In this document: in pieces, positions 28,098 through 36,238 of the stretch
Layout of the letters: each line of letters starts with the position of its first letter
Position numbering within the stretch: the stretch's first letter is position 1
NCBI GenBank assembly: GCA_963798985.1
Contig: CAWCVL010000007.1
Coordinates: forward strand, 682,001-746,000
DNA from: JACCTU01 sp963798985
GTDB lineage: Bacteria; Actinomycetota; Thermoleophilia; Gaiellales; Gaiellaceae
Length of the DNA: 64,000 bases
Direction: 5' to 3'
Program-made: the position numbers and the translations under genes
The notes under the pieces: generated by a model
Seen by the model: the letters and a program-made list of their open reading frames with translations, nothing else
Told to the model about the DNA's origin: nothing
The model's database searches: none

Positions 28098-29840
28098 ATG
28101 AAGGTGTATCGCTGGGCGCGGAAGACGCGTGCCCTGACACGGAGTCTGCTCGCGACAGCGGGCGTCTCCATGATCGCGGTCGCACTCGGCGGCGCCGCGA
28201 TCGCCGCACCGGGAGTCACACCGAGCACGGTCACGGCCACGCTGCTCCCGGGCCAGTCGAACACGATTTCGAAGTCCGTCGAGACATCACCGATCCCGCC
28301 GAACCCGGACATCTTCTTCCTCGCCGACACGACCGGCAGCATGGGTGGGGCCGTCGCCAACGTCCGGACGGGCAACGCCAACGTCATGGCCACGGTACTC
28401 GGCGCGCAGCCGACTGCCCAGTTCGGCGTCGGCGAGTACAAGGACACCGGTGACGCCTTCGCCTACCGGCTCAACCAGGCGATAACAGCCAACACGGCGG
28501 ACGTCCAGACAGGGATGAACGCCTGGTTTGCGAGTGGCGGCGGGAACATCCCCGAGTGCCAGCTCTTCGCAATTCAGACGCTCGCCACGAGCTTGGCGAC
28601 CGGCTTCCGCACCGGCTCGTCGCGCATCCTCGTGTGGTTCGGAGATGCAGTCGGGCACGATCCGTGCGCCGGCGCGACCGAAGTGACCGCAACGGCGGCA
28701 CTCCTCGCGGCGGGGATCCGCGTGATCGCGATCAGCACGGGCGTGGCGAACAACCTCGACGGCACCGGACAGGCCACCAGGATCGCGAATGCGACCGGCG
28801 GCACCTTCCTGTCGGGCGCAAGCGACGACGAGGTCTCCGACGCGATCCTCGAGGGCCTCTCGAACCTGCCGGTGACGGTCACCCACACCGTCACGTGCGA
28901 CCCGGGCGTGAGCGCGTCGCTCACTCCGGCGAGCCAGACGGCTGTCAGCGGTACGACGTTCACGTTCAGCGAGACGTACGGCGTCAACGCCGGCACGCTG
29001 GCCGGGACCTACGGCTGCACGGTCCAGTTCCTGCTGAACGGAATGTCTGGTGGACCCGCCTTCAGGGAGACGATCACGATCACCGTGCCCGCACCCGACC
29101 TCGCGATCGCGAAGACGGGCCCGGCGCAGGTGACCGAGGGTGACAACATCACCTACACGTTGACGGCGAGGAACCTCGGCCCGACGACGGCGACCGGTGT
29201 CGTGGTCTCCGACCCGGTGCCCGCGAACTCGACGTTCGTCTCGGCGAGCGCGGGTTGCGCTCAGGCTGCCGGATTGGTGACCTGTACGGCCGGAACGATG
29301 GCACCGGGGGCGACCCAGGTGTTCACGATCGTCGTTCAGGCGGGCTCAGGCAACACGGTGGTGAACACCGCGACGATCGACGGCGACCAGGACGATCCGA
29401 ACCTCGCGAACAACGTCGCGACGGTGACGACCAACATCAACCACAACCCGGTCTGCACCGCCGCCACGACGGGGCTCGGCCTCCTCTGGCCGCCGAACCA
29501 CAAGCTCGTGAACGGCCAGATCGCCGGAGTGACCGACGTTGACCCCGGCGATGTGATCACGCTGACGATCACCGGGATCACGCAGGACGAGCCGGTCAAC
29601 GGCGAGGCGGACGGCAACACGTCGCCGGACGCCACGATCGGTTCGGGCGGCGCCTTCCGGGTGCGAGCTGAGCGTTCCGGACAGGGCGACGGACGCGTCT
29701 ACAGGGTCGCGTTCACCGCAAGCGACGGCGAGGGCGGAGAGTGCTCCGGCATCGGGCGCATCGGCGTCCCGCACGACCAGGGCGGCCAGCCGATTCCGAT
29801 CGACTCGGCACCGCCTTCGTTCAACTCGTTGCTTCCGTAG
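28098..29840 (+). CDS. Secreted VWA and DUF11 repeat protein
   Basis: The 580-residue protein starts with a signal peptide (Lys/Arg-rich start, hydrophobic LLATAGVSMIAVALGGAAIA, likely cut after AIAA). A von Willebrand A domain follows, with a MIDAS-like FLADTTGSMGG and a Rossmann core to about residue 260. A DUF11 repeat begins APDLAIAKTGPAQVTEGDN and ends in an NNVATVTT-type strand. The last domain contains LLWPPNHKLV and an Ig-like end. The protein ends PPSFNSLLP with no LPxTG or membrane anchor, so it may be released or held by contacts. AGGGAGG precedes the ATG. A metal-dependent adhesive role is inferred. Confidence 0.85.
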   Translation: MKVYRWARKTRALTRSLLATAGVSMIAVALGGAAIAAPGVTPSTVTATLLPGQSNTISKSVETSPIPPNPDIFFLADTTGSMGGAVANVRTGNANVMATVLGAQPTAQFGVGEYKDTGDAFAYRLNQAITANTADVQTGMNAWFASGGGNIPECQLFAIQTLATSLATGFRTGSSRILVWFGDAVGHDPCAGATEVTATAALLAAGIRVIAISTGVANNLDGTGQATRIANATGGTFLSGASDDEVSDAILEGLSNLPVTVTHTVTCDPGVSASLTPASQTAVSGTTFTFSETYGVNAGTLAGTYGCTVQFLLNGMSGGPAFRETITITVPAPDLAIAKTGPAQVTEGDNITYTLTARNLGPTTATGVVVSDPVPANSTFVSASAGCAQAAGLVTCTAGTMAPGATQVFTIVVQAGSGNTVVNTATIDGDQDDPNLANNVATVTTNINHNPVCTAATTGLGLLWPPNHKLVNGQIAGVTDVDPGDVITLTITGITQDEPVNGEADGNTSPDATIGSGGAFRVRAERSGQGDGRVYRVAFTASDGEGGECSGIGRIGVPHDQGGQPIPIDSAPPSFNSLLP

Positions 29841-29849
29841 TCGATCCGA

Positions 29850-29881
29850 AGGGGGGCCTGCGGCAACGCAGGCCCCCCTTC
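29850..29881. terminator. Strong intrinsic terminator shared by VWA gene and aroE
   Basis: A 14-bp perfect stem AAGGGGGGCCTGCG / CGCAGGCCCCCCTT with a GCAA tetraloop lies 9 bases after the VWA stop and directly abuts the aroE stop on the other strand. The A/T ends give a short T-tract in either direction, so it should end both convergent transcripts. Confidence 0.85.
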
Positions 29882-30559
29882 CTACTTCTGAATCGCAGAG
29901 CGCATGAGCTCGACAGGTGCCGGCAAACCCGTCCAGAGCTCGAAGGACGCCGCGCCCTGCGCAACGAGGACGTCATGCCCGTCCAGCACGCGCGCGCCCG
30001 CGTCACGCGCAGCGCGTGCGGTGGCCGTTGCCGGGTACGGCAGATCGACGAGCGTCTGGCCCTCGCGCAGCGCGACGAGGACCTCGTCGCGCTCGGCTGT
30101 CGCGTTGACGACGAGGTCGGCGCCGTCGGCGTTGGGTGGCCAATCCCCGCGCCGCGCGAACGAGCGCGCGTGCGGGAGAGCCTGGAGAAACGCCTGCGCT
30201 GCTCCCCCGTCGCCCAGGACGACCGGCTGCTCCGCCACGAGCCCGTCGAGGACGGCCGCGTCGGTCGAGCGGCCCTCGATCCGGCCGTCGCGAAAGACGA
30301 GCGTGTTGACGGACGGGGCGTCCGTCTCCACCAGCTTCGCGGCCGCGAGCTTGTGCGGGGCGGTCACGTTCGCCCCCGCGAAGCCCGCCGCGACGAGCCC
30401 GCGCAGGGCTTCCTCGAGGCGCTCGGGCGGAACGTCGAGCGCCACGTAGGCCCAGTCGAGCGCGAGCGCTGCAAACGCCGCGTTCTGGATTCGTGGTGAC
30501 AGCGAGTGGCCGACGGGGTGGCCGAGCAGCGCGACCAGCCTCGTGGACGCTGTGATCAC
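29882..30559 (-). CDS. aroE: Shikimate dehydrogenase (short form)
   Basis: AroE reduces 3-dehydroshikimate with NADPH. Seen are VALLGHPVGHSLSPRIQNAA (substrate Ser pair), GANVTAPHKLAA with the catalytic Lys, SVNTLVF, RSTDAAVLDGL with the catalytic Asp, and the nucleotide-binding turn VVLGDGGAAQAFL. It ends DVLVAQGAASFELWTG with the usual final helix. The protein is 225 residues, some 40-50 shorter than typical, mostly by trimming of the NADP domain. Its GTG start overlaps the mltG stop. It could be an AroE-like paralogue, but no other aroE is in this window. Confidence 0.85.
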   Translation of the reverse strand: MITASTRLVALLGHPVGHSLSPRIQNAAFAALALDWAYVALDVPPERLEEALRGLVAAGFAGANVTAPHKLAAAKLVETDAPSVNTLVFRDGRIEGRSTDAAVLDGLVAEQPVVLGDGGAAQAFLQALPHARSFARRGDWPPNADGADLVVNATAERDEVLVALREGQTLVDLPYPATATARAARDAGARVLDGHDVLVAQGAASFELWTGLPAPVELMRSAIQK

Positions 30560-31473
30560 CGGCCGTAGCCGTTGTCGGCCAGGTACTGCTCGAACTCCGC
30601 CGCACTCGCGGTGAAGAAGTGGTGCACCTTGTCCGGCTTCCGCACGAAGAAGAGGTAGTCGACGTCGGCCGGATGCGCGGCGGCCTGCATCGACGCAAGC
30701 CCCGGGTTCGCGATCGGGGTCGGTGTGAGGCCGGGCAGCTTGCGCGTGTTGTACGGGTTGTCGGAGTCGAGCTGCGACTGCCTGATCGACTCTGTCGGCG
30801 GGATGTCGAGCCCGTACCGGAGCGTCGCGTCGATCCCGAGCGACATCCCCGCCTTCAAGCGGTTGTAGATCACCGCGGCGACCTTCGGTCGCTCGTCGGG
30901 CGCGAGCGTCTCCTTCTCGATCATCGAGGCGATGATCAGCACGTCGTATGGGGTCAGGTTCTTCGACTTCGCGTAGCTGAGGTCGAGCTGGTCCCACGCC
31001 TTGTGGAACGCGACGATCTGCTTGTTCACGAGTTGCTTGGTCGTCGTCTTCGGGAGGAACTCGTACGTCGCAGGAAAGAGGAAGCCCTCGAGCTGTCGGG
31101 ACTTTCCGTCCTCGGCGAATTCACCCGGAAGCTTCGAGCGGCGCGTGAGGCGCTTGTACTCCGCGGCCTTCAGCTTCGGAGTCACGTTGCGGCGTTCCTT
31201 CGCGATCGCGTTCACGGCGACGATCCGTTCGGCCATCTGGTCGATCGTGAACCCCTCGGGGAAGACGATCTTGAGCGGCTTCGGCGGAGGTGCGACCGGC
31301 GGAGGCGGCGGTGGCGACGACTCGCGCAGCGCGCCGAACGCGAGTGAGCCGAGCACGCCGACGACGGCGAGCGCGATGAGCAGCCCGGCGAGCGCGATCG
31401 CGCGCCGCGTGCGGAGCTGCCGGCGGTTCGAGCGCGGGCGCCCGCGGACGGGGGGTGTTACCGGCTCGCCCAC
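30556..31473 (-). CDS. mltG: Endolytic murein transglycosylase MltG
   Basis: The 305-residue YceG-family protein has a short Arg-rich cytoplasmic tail, one membrane helix (AIALAGLLIALAVVGVLGSLAF), a proline linker, a LysM-like segment IVFPEGFTIDQMAERI, and the catalytic domain. The active-site Glu is in IASMIEKETLAP, and GIDATLRYGL and the PIANPGLASMQAAAHP block are conserved. It cuts nascent glycan strands at the membrane. The alaS-ruvX-mltG-aroE order is a recognised actinobacterial and firmicute arrangement. The GTG start lies 16 bases inside ruvX. Confidence 0.95.
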   Translation of the reverse strand: MGEPVTPPVRGRPRSNRRQLRTRRAIALAGLLIALAVVGVLGSLAFGALRESSPPPPPPVAPPPKPLKIVFPEGFTIDQMAERIVAVNAIAKERRNVTPKLKAAEYKRLTRRSKLPGEFAEDGKSRQLEGFLFPATYEFLPKTTTKQLVNKQIVAFHKAWDQLDLSYAKSKNLTPYDVLIIASMIEKETLAPDERPKVAAVIYNRLKAGMSLGIDATLRYGLDIPPTESIRQSQLDSDNPYNTRKLPGLTPTPIANPGLASMQAAAHPADVDYLFFVRKPDKVHHFFTASAAEFEQYLADNGYGR

Positions 31474-31844
31474 ACCAGGTATGAGGAGAGGAGATGTGCA
31501 GCGGCGCGCGCGTCCTCGGGCGTCTCGCCGCCGCTGCGGGCGGCGAGCGCGGTCGTGAACCGCTCGTCGAACGTATCCACCGGGACGTCGAGCACCTCGC
31601 GAAGCGCGTCGAGGAACCGCTCCGTCTCGCCGACCTGTGCCCCACGCTCGCCGCGGAGCGTCAACGGGAGCCCGACGACGACGCGTTCCGCCTGCTCCTC
31701 CCGGACGAGCTCCGCGAGTCGCGCGAGCCCCGCCTCCGACGCCGCACGCTGGACGACGCAGAGAGGTCGTGCCAGCGTCCCTGTCGGGTCGGAGACCGCC
31801 ACGCCGGTGCGCGCGGCGCCGTAGTCGAGCGCGAGCACTTTCAA
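31458..31844 (-). CDS. ruvX: RuvX/YqgF family Holliday-junction resolvase-like protein
   Basis: The 128-residue RNase H-fold protein begins MKVLALDYGAARTGVAVSD, with the first catalytic Asp. VVVGLPLTLRGERGAQVGE and VDTFDERFTTALA carry the later acidic residues. It acts in pre-16S rRNA 5'-end processing and possibly in recombination. A TTG start overlaps the alaS stop (TTGA). Its place after alaS is highly conserved. Confidence 0.93.
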   Translation of the reverse strand: MKVLALDYGAARTGVAVSDPTGTLARPLCVVQRAASEAGLARLAELVREEQAERVVVGLPLTLRGERGAQVGETERFLDALREVLDVPVDTFDERFTTALAARSGGETPEDARAAAHLLSSYLVWASR

Positions 31845-34384
31845 CTGAGGGCGGAGATGATCAGTCGCTCCGCCTCGGCGAGCGCCTCGCCGAGTCGCTC
31901 GGGCTGCTTGCCTCCGGCGCGGGCCATGGTCGGCCGGCCTCCGCCCCCGCCGCCCATCAACGCGGCCGCCTGCTTCACGAGCTCGCCCGCGTTCAGGCCG
32001 CGCGCCTCGAGCGAGCGATCGAAGTTGAGGATCAGGTGCGCCGTGCCGTCCTCACGCGCGCCGAGCACGATCGCGGCCGGCGCGTGCTGCTGCTTCAGCT
32101 TGTCGGAGAGCTCGAGGAGGTCGTCGGTCGACGCGGCCTTCGCCTCGACCACGATCACGTGTACGTCCCCGGCCTCGCTGCGGCGCTCGTCGAGCACCTC
32201 CGGACCGGGGGTGTCGGCCTTCGGCTTGCGTGACTCCTTGCGCGCCTTGTCGAGCTCGAGGCGAAGCTCGCCGGCCTCCTCGGCGCGTGCGCGAAGCAGC
32301 GCCCAGGCTTCGCCCGCGGTGACCGCTTCGATCCGGCGCACACCCGAGCCGACGGAACCTTCGGAGAGGATCGCGAACGGCCCGACCTCAGCGGTCGTGC
32401 GGACGTGAGTGCCTCCGCAGAGCTCGCGGGAGTAGTCGTCGATCTCGACGACGCGAACCTCGTCGCCGTACTTCTCGCCGAAGAGCATCATCGCGCCGAG
32501 CTTGCGCGCCTCCTCGAGTGTCGTCACGTATGTGCGCACGGGTAGGTTCTCGAACACCTTCTCGTTCACGCGCAGCTCGATCCGCTCGCGCTCCTCTGCC
32601 GTGAGCGCCTGGCCGTGCGTGAAGTCGAAGCGAAGCTTGTCGGGGCGAACGGCGGAGCCTGCCTGCTTCGCGTGCTCGCCCAGCACCTCGTGGAGCGCCT
32701 TGTGCAAGAGGTGCGTGCCCGTGTGGTTCGCCATCGTCGGGTAGCGGATCGCCCGCGGAACGACGGCGCGAACGCGCGATCCTTCGGCGAACCCTTCTCC
32801 TCTGAACGTCAGGACCTGGTCGTCGCCGATCCGGGTCGCGCGGATCAGCTCGGCGCGCGCTCCGGTCTCGTCGTGCTCGATGTAGCCCGCGTCGGAGACC
32901 TGACCCCCGCCCTCCGCGTAGAACGGAGACTGCTCGAGCTTCGCCTCGAACGTGCCGTCGCCGCGGTCCTCGTAGGCGAGGATGGCCGTGAGGACGTCGG
33001 TGCGCTCGTAGCCGACGAACTCGCTGCGCGGGGCCTCGAGGAGCGAGGTGGAGATGTCGAACGCACCCCCCGCTCGCGAGATCTCACGGTGCTCGACCAT
33101 TGCGCGCCGGTAGCCGTCCACGTCGACGGGCTGGCCGCGCTCCTCCGCGAGCTCCACGGTCAGCTCGAGCGGGAACCCGTACGTGGCGGCGAGGGTGAAC
33201 GCCGCCTCGCCCGAGATTGCGTCGCTTCCCGAGAGCGCGTCGAACTCGCGCAAGCCGCGCTCGAGCGTGTCGCGAAAACGTTCTTCCTCCGCTTTCAGCA
33301 CCCGCTCGATCTCGTCGGCGTGCTCGACGACCTCGGGGTACCAGGGGCCGACCTGCTCGACGACGATGCGCGAGATGCGGTAGACGTCTTCGAGGCCGAT
33401 CCTGCGCGCCTGCACGACCGCTCGGCGAATCAGCCGCCGCATCACGTACCCGCGCCCCTCGTTCGAGGGCTGGATGCCCTCCGCGGCGAGGAACGTCATG
33501 CCGCGCGCATGGTCGGTGATCACGCGGTGCGCCTTCGTAGCCGTCGGCGACGCGTCGTAGGGGACGCCCGACTCCCGCTCGATCCAGTCCATGATCAGCC
33601 GGAAGCCGTCCGTGTCGAAGATCGTCGGCGCCTCCTGCAGGAGCATGGCGCCGCGCTCGAGCCCCATCCCGGTGTCGATGTTCTGCTTCGGCAGCGGCGT
33701 CACCGACCCGTCAGCGTGCAGGTCGTACTCCATGAAGACGAGGTTCCAGAACTCGATGAAGCGGTCGCAACGCTCGCAGTTCGGCCCGCAGTCGTCCTGA
33801 CCGCAACCATGCTCCGCGCCGCGGTCGTAGTGGAGCTCCGAGCACGGGCCGCACGGGCCTGTGTCGCCGGCAGGCCCCCAGAAGTTCTCCGACCGCGGGA
33901 ACGCGATGATTCGCTCCCGCGGAAGACCCTTGCGGAGCCAACCCGCGACGGCGACCTCGTCCTCCCCGAGCCCGAGCTCGGGGTCGCCCGCGAAGACCGA
34001 CGCCCAGAGGCGGTCGGGCTCGAAGCGCATGTGCTCGGTGACGAACTCCCAGGCGTAGTCGATCGCGCCGTCCTTGAAGTAGTCGCCGAACGAGAAGTTC
34101 CCGAGCATCTCGAACATCGACGCGTGGCGCGCAGTCAGCCCTACCTCGTCGAGATCCGTGTCCTTGCCGCCCGCGCGCAACACCTTCTGCACGGTCGTGA
34201 ACCGCGGCGCCGGCGGCTCCTTCTGGCCCGAGAAGTAGGGCTTCAGCGGATGCATGCCGGCCGAGACGAAGAGCGTCGACGGGTCGTCGGGCGGCGGGAT
34301 GAGCGACCACGACGGGAAGCGCATGTGCCCACGCTCCTCGAAGAAGGAGAGGAAGCCCTCGCGCAGCTCAGCCGTCGTCTTCAC
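31841..34384 (-). CDS. alaS: Alanyl-tRNA synthetase
   Basis: The 847-residue class II synthetase begins VKTTAELREGFLSFFEERGH and has PSWSLIPPPDDPSTLFVSAGM (motif 1 region), RHASMFEMLGNFSFGDYFK (motif 2), the editing-domain zinc ligands HTGTHLLHKAL and ELCGGTHVRTTAEVGPF, and a C-terminal coiled coil. It has a Cys-rich insert CGPCSELHYD..CGQDDCGPNC typical of many bacterial AlaRS. The start is GTG at 34384; the longer upstream frame is not family-like. TACACT lies six bases before it, suggesting leaderless transcription. Confidence 0.97.
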   Translation of the reverse strand: MKTTAELREGFLSFFEERGHMRFPSWSLIPPPDDPSTLFVSAGMHPLKPYFSGQKEPPAPRFTTVQKVLRAGGKDTDLDEVGLTARHASMFEMLGNFSFGDYFKDGAIDYAWEFVTEHMRFEPDRLWASVFAGDPELGLGEDEVAVAGWLRKGLPRERIIAFPRSENFWGPAGDTGPCGPCSELHYDRGAEHGCGQDDCGPNCERCDRFIEFWNLVFMEYDLHADGSVTPLPKQNIDTGMGLERGAMLLQEAPTIFDTDGFRLIMDWIERESGVPYDASPTATKAHRVITDHARGMTFLAAEGIQPSNEGRGYVMRRLIRRAVVQARRIGLEDVYRISRIVVEQVGPWYPEVVEHADEIERVLKAEEERFRDTLERGLREFDALSGSDAISGEAAFTLAATYGFPLELTVELAEERGQPVDVDGYRRAMVEHREISRAGGAFDISTSLLEAPRSEFVGYERTDVLTAILAYEDRGDGTFEAKLEQSPFYAEGGGQVSDAGYIEHDETGARAELIRATRIGDDQVLTFRGEGFAEGSRVRAVVPRAIRYPTMANHTGTHLLHKALHEVLGEHAKQAGSAVRPDKLRFDFTHGQALTAEERERIELRVNEKVFENLPVRTYVTTLEEARKLGAMMLFGEKYGDEVRVVEIDDYSRELCGGTHVRTTAEVGPFAILSEGSVGSGVRRIEAVTAGEAWALLRARAEEAGELRLELDKARKESRKPKADTPGPEVLDERRSEAGDVHVIVVEAKAASTDDLLELSDKLKQQHAPAAIVLGAREDGTAHLILNFDRSLEARGLNAGELVKQAAALMGGGGGGRPTMARAGGKQPERLGEALAEAERLIISALS

Positions 34385-34390
34385 GGCTCT

Positions 34391-34396
34391 AGTGTA
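34391..34396 (-). promoter_or_regulatory. Leaderless-type -10 element of alaS
   Basis: TACACT on the minus strand ends exactly six bases before the GTG start of alaS. There is no Shine-Dalgarno between them. No -35 consensus is evident. Confidence 0.45.
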
Positions 34397-34562
34397 CGGC
34401 CGCCCTCCGGGCGCTCCGCCGCCTGGACGTGCGAGCGAACGCGTTGGATCGCGGGCGCGTCGTCCTGGAGAAACCGGCGCGCTTCCGGCACGGTGCGTCA
34501 CGGACGCGGCACGGTTTCGTGGGTACGCTCGACCGCGGGTGGCGGGTGGACAGCGGAACTTC

Positions 34563-34580
34563 CCCACCCATGGGTGGGGC
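34563..34580. other. 18-bp perfect palindrome in the sigma factor/alaS gap
   Basis: CCCCACCCATGGGTGGGG is a perfect 18-bp dyad lying 30 bases after the sigma-factor stop in a 226-bp gap that also carries the alaS promoter. It could fold as a 7-bp hairpin and end the sigma operon, although no T-run follows on that strand (CTGTTTTC follows on the other). It could equally be an operator. The rest of the gap shows nothing else clear. Confidence 0.4.
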
Positions 34581-34610
34581 TGTTTTCGGGCGGGGCCTGG
34601 CCCGAACGGG

Positions 34611-35381
34611 CTAGCCGTTCGCGGCCCTGCGGGGTTCCGTCTCTTCCTCCTCGACGATCTCCGCGCGGATCTTGTCGAGGGAGCGCCGGATCAAGCGTGA
34701 GACGTGCATCTGCGAGATCCCGACTTGCTGTGCGATCTGCGACTGCGTGAGCCCGTCGAAGAAGCGCAATTGCAGGATCCGGCGCTCGCGCTCGTCGAGC
34801 GCACGCATGCCGGGCTCGAGCACGGCGCGATCCTCCGAGATTTCATACTCGTGCTCCTCCTCGCCGATCGACTCGAGCGGGTCGAGCTCGTCGTCACCCT
34901 CCCCACCGCCGGACGAGAGCGACAGCGACGAGTATGCGCGGCCGCTCTCCAGCGCCTCGAGCACCTCTTCCTCGGTCGAGTCGGACGCCTTCGCGAGCTC
35001 GGTGATCGTCGGAGACCGACTGAGCTGCACGGTCAGCTGCTCGACCAGCTTCGACAGCTGCACGTTCAGCTCCTGGAGCCCGCGCGGCACCCGCACCGCC
35101 CAGCCCTTGTCGCGGAAGTGCCGCTTGATCTCGCCGATGATGTTCGGCGTCGCGTACGTCGTCAGCTCGACGCCGCGTTCGAGGTCGAAACGGTCGATCG
35201 CCTTGATCAGCCCGATCGCGCCGATCTGGACGAGGTCGTCGAGCTGCTCGCCGCGGTACGAGTAGCGCCGAGCGAGCGAACGCACGAGCGACATGTAGCG
35301 CTCGATCAGCTGCTCGCGCGCCTGGAGATCGCCGTGCTCGTGGTAGCGGCGAAGCAGCTCGCGGTCGTTCCGGTCCGGCAT
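34611..35381 (-). CDS. SigB/SigF family (group 3) RNA polymerase sigma factor
   Basis: The 256-residue alternative sigma factor has region 2 LDDLVQIGAIGLIKAIDRFD and YATPNIIGEIKRHFRDKGW, then VRVPRGLQELN, region 3 RSPTITELAKASDSTEEEVL, and region 4 ERRILQLRFFDGLTQSQIA with the HTH VGISQMHVSRLIRRSL. Family members direct general-stress or sporulation genes. Its start overlaps the rsbW-like stop (TGATG), so the pair is translationally coupled, as is usual for sigma factors and their antagonists. No anti-anti-sigma factor is encoded next to it. Confidence 0.93.
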   Translation of the reverse strand: MPDRNDRELLRRYHEHGDLQAREQLIERYMSLVRSLARRYSYRGEQLDDLVQIGAIGLIKAIDRFDLERGVELTTYATPNIIGEIKRHFRDKGWAVRVPRGLQELNVQLSKLVEQLTVQLSRSPTITELAKASDSTEEEVLEALESGRAYSSLSLSSGGGEGDDELDPLESIGEEEHEYEISEDRAVLEPGMRALDERERRILQLRFFDGLTQSQIAQQVGISQMHVSRLIRRSLDKIRAEIVEEEETEPRRAANG

Positions 35382-35755
35382 CAGCGGTTTGTCGCCTTCG
35401 TCAGCTCGACCCACGGCTGACCGTCGCGGTTCGTCACCTCGACGCCGTCGACGACGGTCTCCAGCACGCGCCGGAGACCAAGGGCGTCGCCCGAGTCCTT
35501 CGCGAGCTCCTGCTCGAGCGTCCCGTCGAAGGGGCCGACCAGGGCGTGGATCGTGTCGTCCTCGACGCGCACCGAGACGGTGATCTCGCGCTCGGTCTCG
35601 TGCTGCTCGAGCAGCTCGCCGAGCGCGACCTGCAGATCCTCGAGTTGTTCGAAGCTCAGGTTGAGCCGCACCGCGAGGCCGCCGACCACCAGATGCGCGA
35701 CGCCGAAGAACGGCCGCTCGCGCGGCAGTCTGAGCGTGATCTCGTCTGCGCTCAA
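35381..35755 (-). CDS. RsbW-like anti-sigma factor with weak ATPase motifs
   Basis: The 124-residue protein has the size and position of RsbW/SpoIIAB, with FGVAHLVVGGLAVRLNLS and LEDLQVALGELLEQHETERE matching the first helices of the histidine-kinase-like fold. The N-box Asn-Ala-x-x-His is not present after ELLEQ, and the usual DxGxG loop is replaced by IHALVGPFDG. It may therefore bind sigma without normal ATP/kinase activity. The identification rests on the fold pattern and the sigma-factor neighbour. Confidence 0.65.
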   Translation of the reverse strand: MSADEITLRLPRERPFFGVAHLVVGGLAVRLNLSFEQLEDLQVALGELLEQHETEREITVSVRVEDDTIHALVGPFDGTLEQELAKDSGDALGLRRVLETVVDGVEVTNRDGQPWVELTKATNR

Positions 35756-36222
35756 GGGCGTTCGCTGTCCACGCGTCGCAGTTCCTCCGAGAGCTCCGCT
35801 TCACGCCGAGCGGCAGCTTCCTTCGCACGTTGGACGGCGCTGCCGACGTCGCGTTCGACCCGAAGGGACGCGAAGCCGTGCGCGATGCCCGCCGCGAGCC
35901 CGGCGATCTTCTGCACGGGACGCTGGATCGCGAAGCTCACCGCCCGGACGGCGGTGTCGACGCTGTCCGCCGCGTCGACGGCGCTGTCCGTGACGAGATC
36001 GACCTTGTCGAGCTGCGCGTTGACCCGATCCACCGTCCCGCCGGTCTTGTTGATCACGGGCAGGAGCTCGTCCTGCGTTCCCCTGATGAACGCGGAAAGC
36101 CGCCCGAGAGTTCCGCCCAGGCGGATGAAGGCGTAGGCGAGCGACAGCCCGACGGCGAAGAGGAAGACGGCCAGCGCGAGTTCGGCGAGGTCGTTCCAGC
36201 TGAAGGCGAGGAATGGCGACAC
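35752..36222 (-). CDS. DUF948-type membrane-anchored protein
   Basis: The 156-residue protein has one N-terminal membrane helix (LAELALAVFLFAVGLSLAYAF). A helical, heptad-like region follows with RGTQDELLPVINKTGGTVDR and VNAQLDKVDLVTDSAVDAAD, the typical DUF948 pattern. A charged amphipathic tail follows. The function of the family is unknown, with links to general stress. Its GTG start lies 16 bases after mnmA and its stop overlaps the rsbW-like start, so it belongs to the sigma operon. Confidence 0.75.
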   Translation of the reverse strand: MSPFLAFSWNDLAELALAVFLFAVGLSLAYAFIRLGGTLGRLSAFIRGTQDELLPVINKTGGTVDRVNAQLDKVDLVTDSAVDAADSVDTAVRAVSFAIQRPVQKIAGLAAGIAHGFASLRVERDVGSAVQRAKEAAARREAELSEELRRVDSERP

Positions 36223-36238
36223 GTGTACGGAGGCGATC

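Noticed and set aside
34385..34610. T-box riboswitch before alaS
   Set aside because: No AGGGTGGNACCGCG-type antiterminator on the correct strand; a similar-looking string occurs only on the opposite strand, and the promoter spacing suggests a leaderless alaS.
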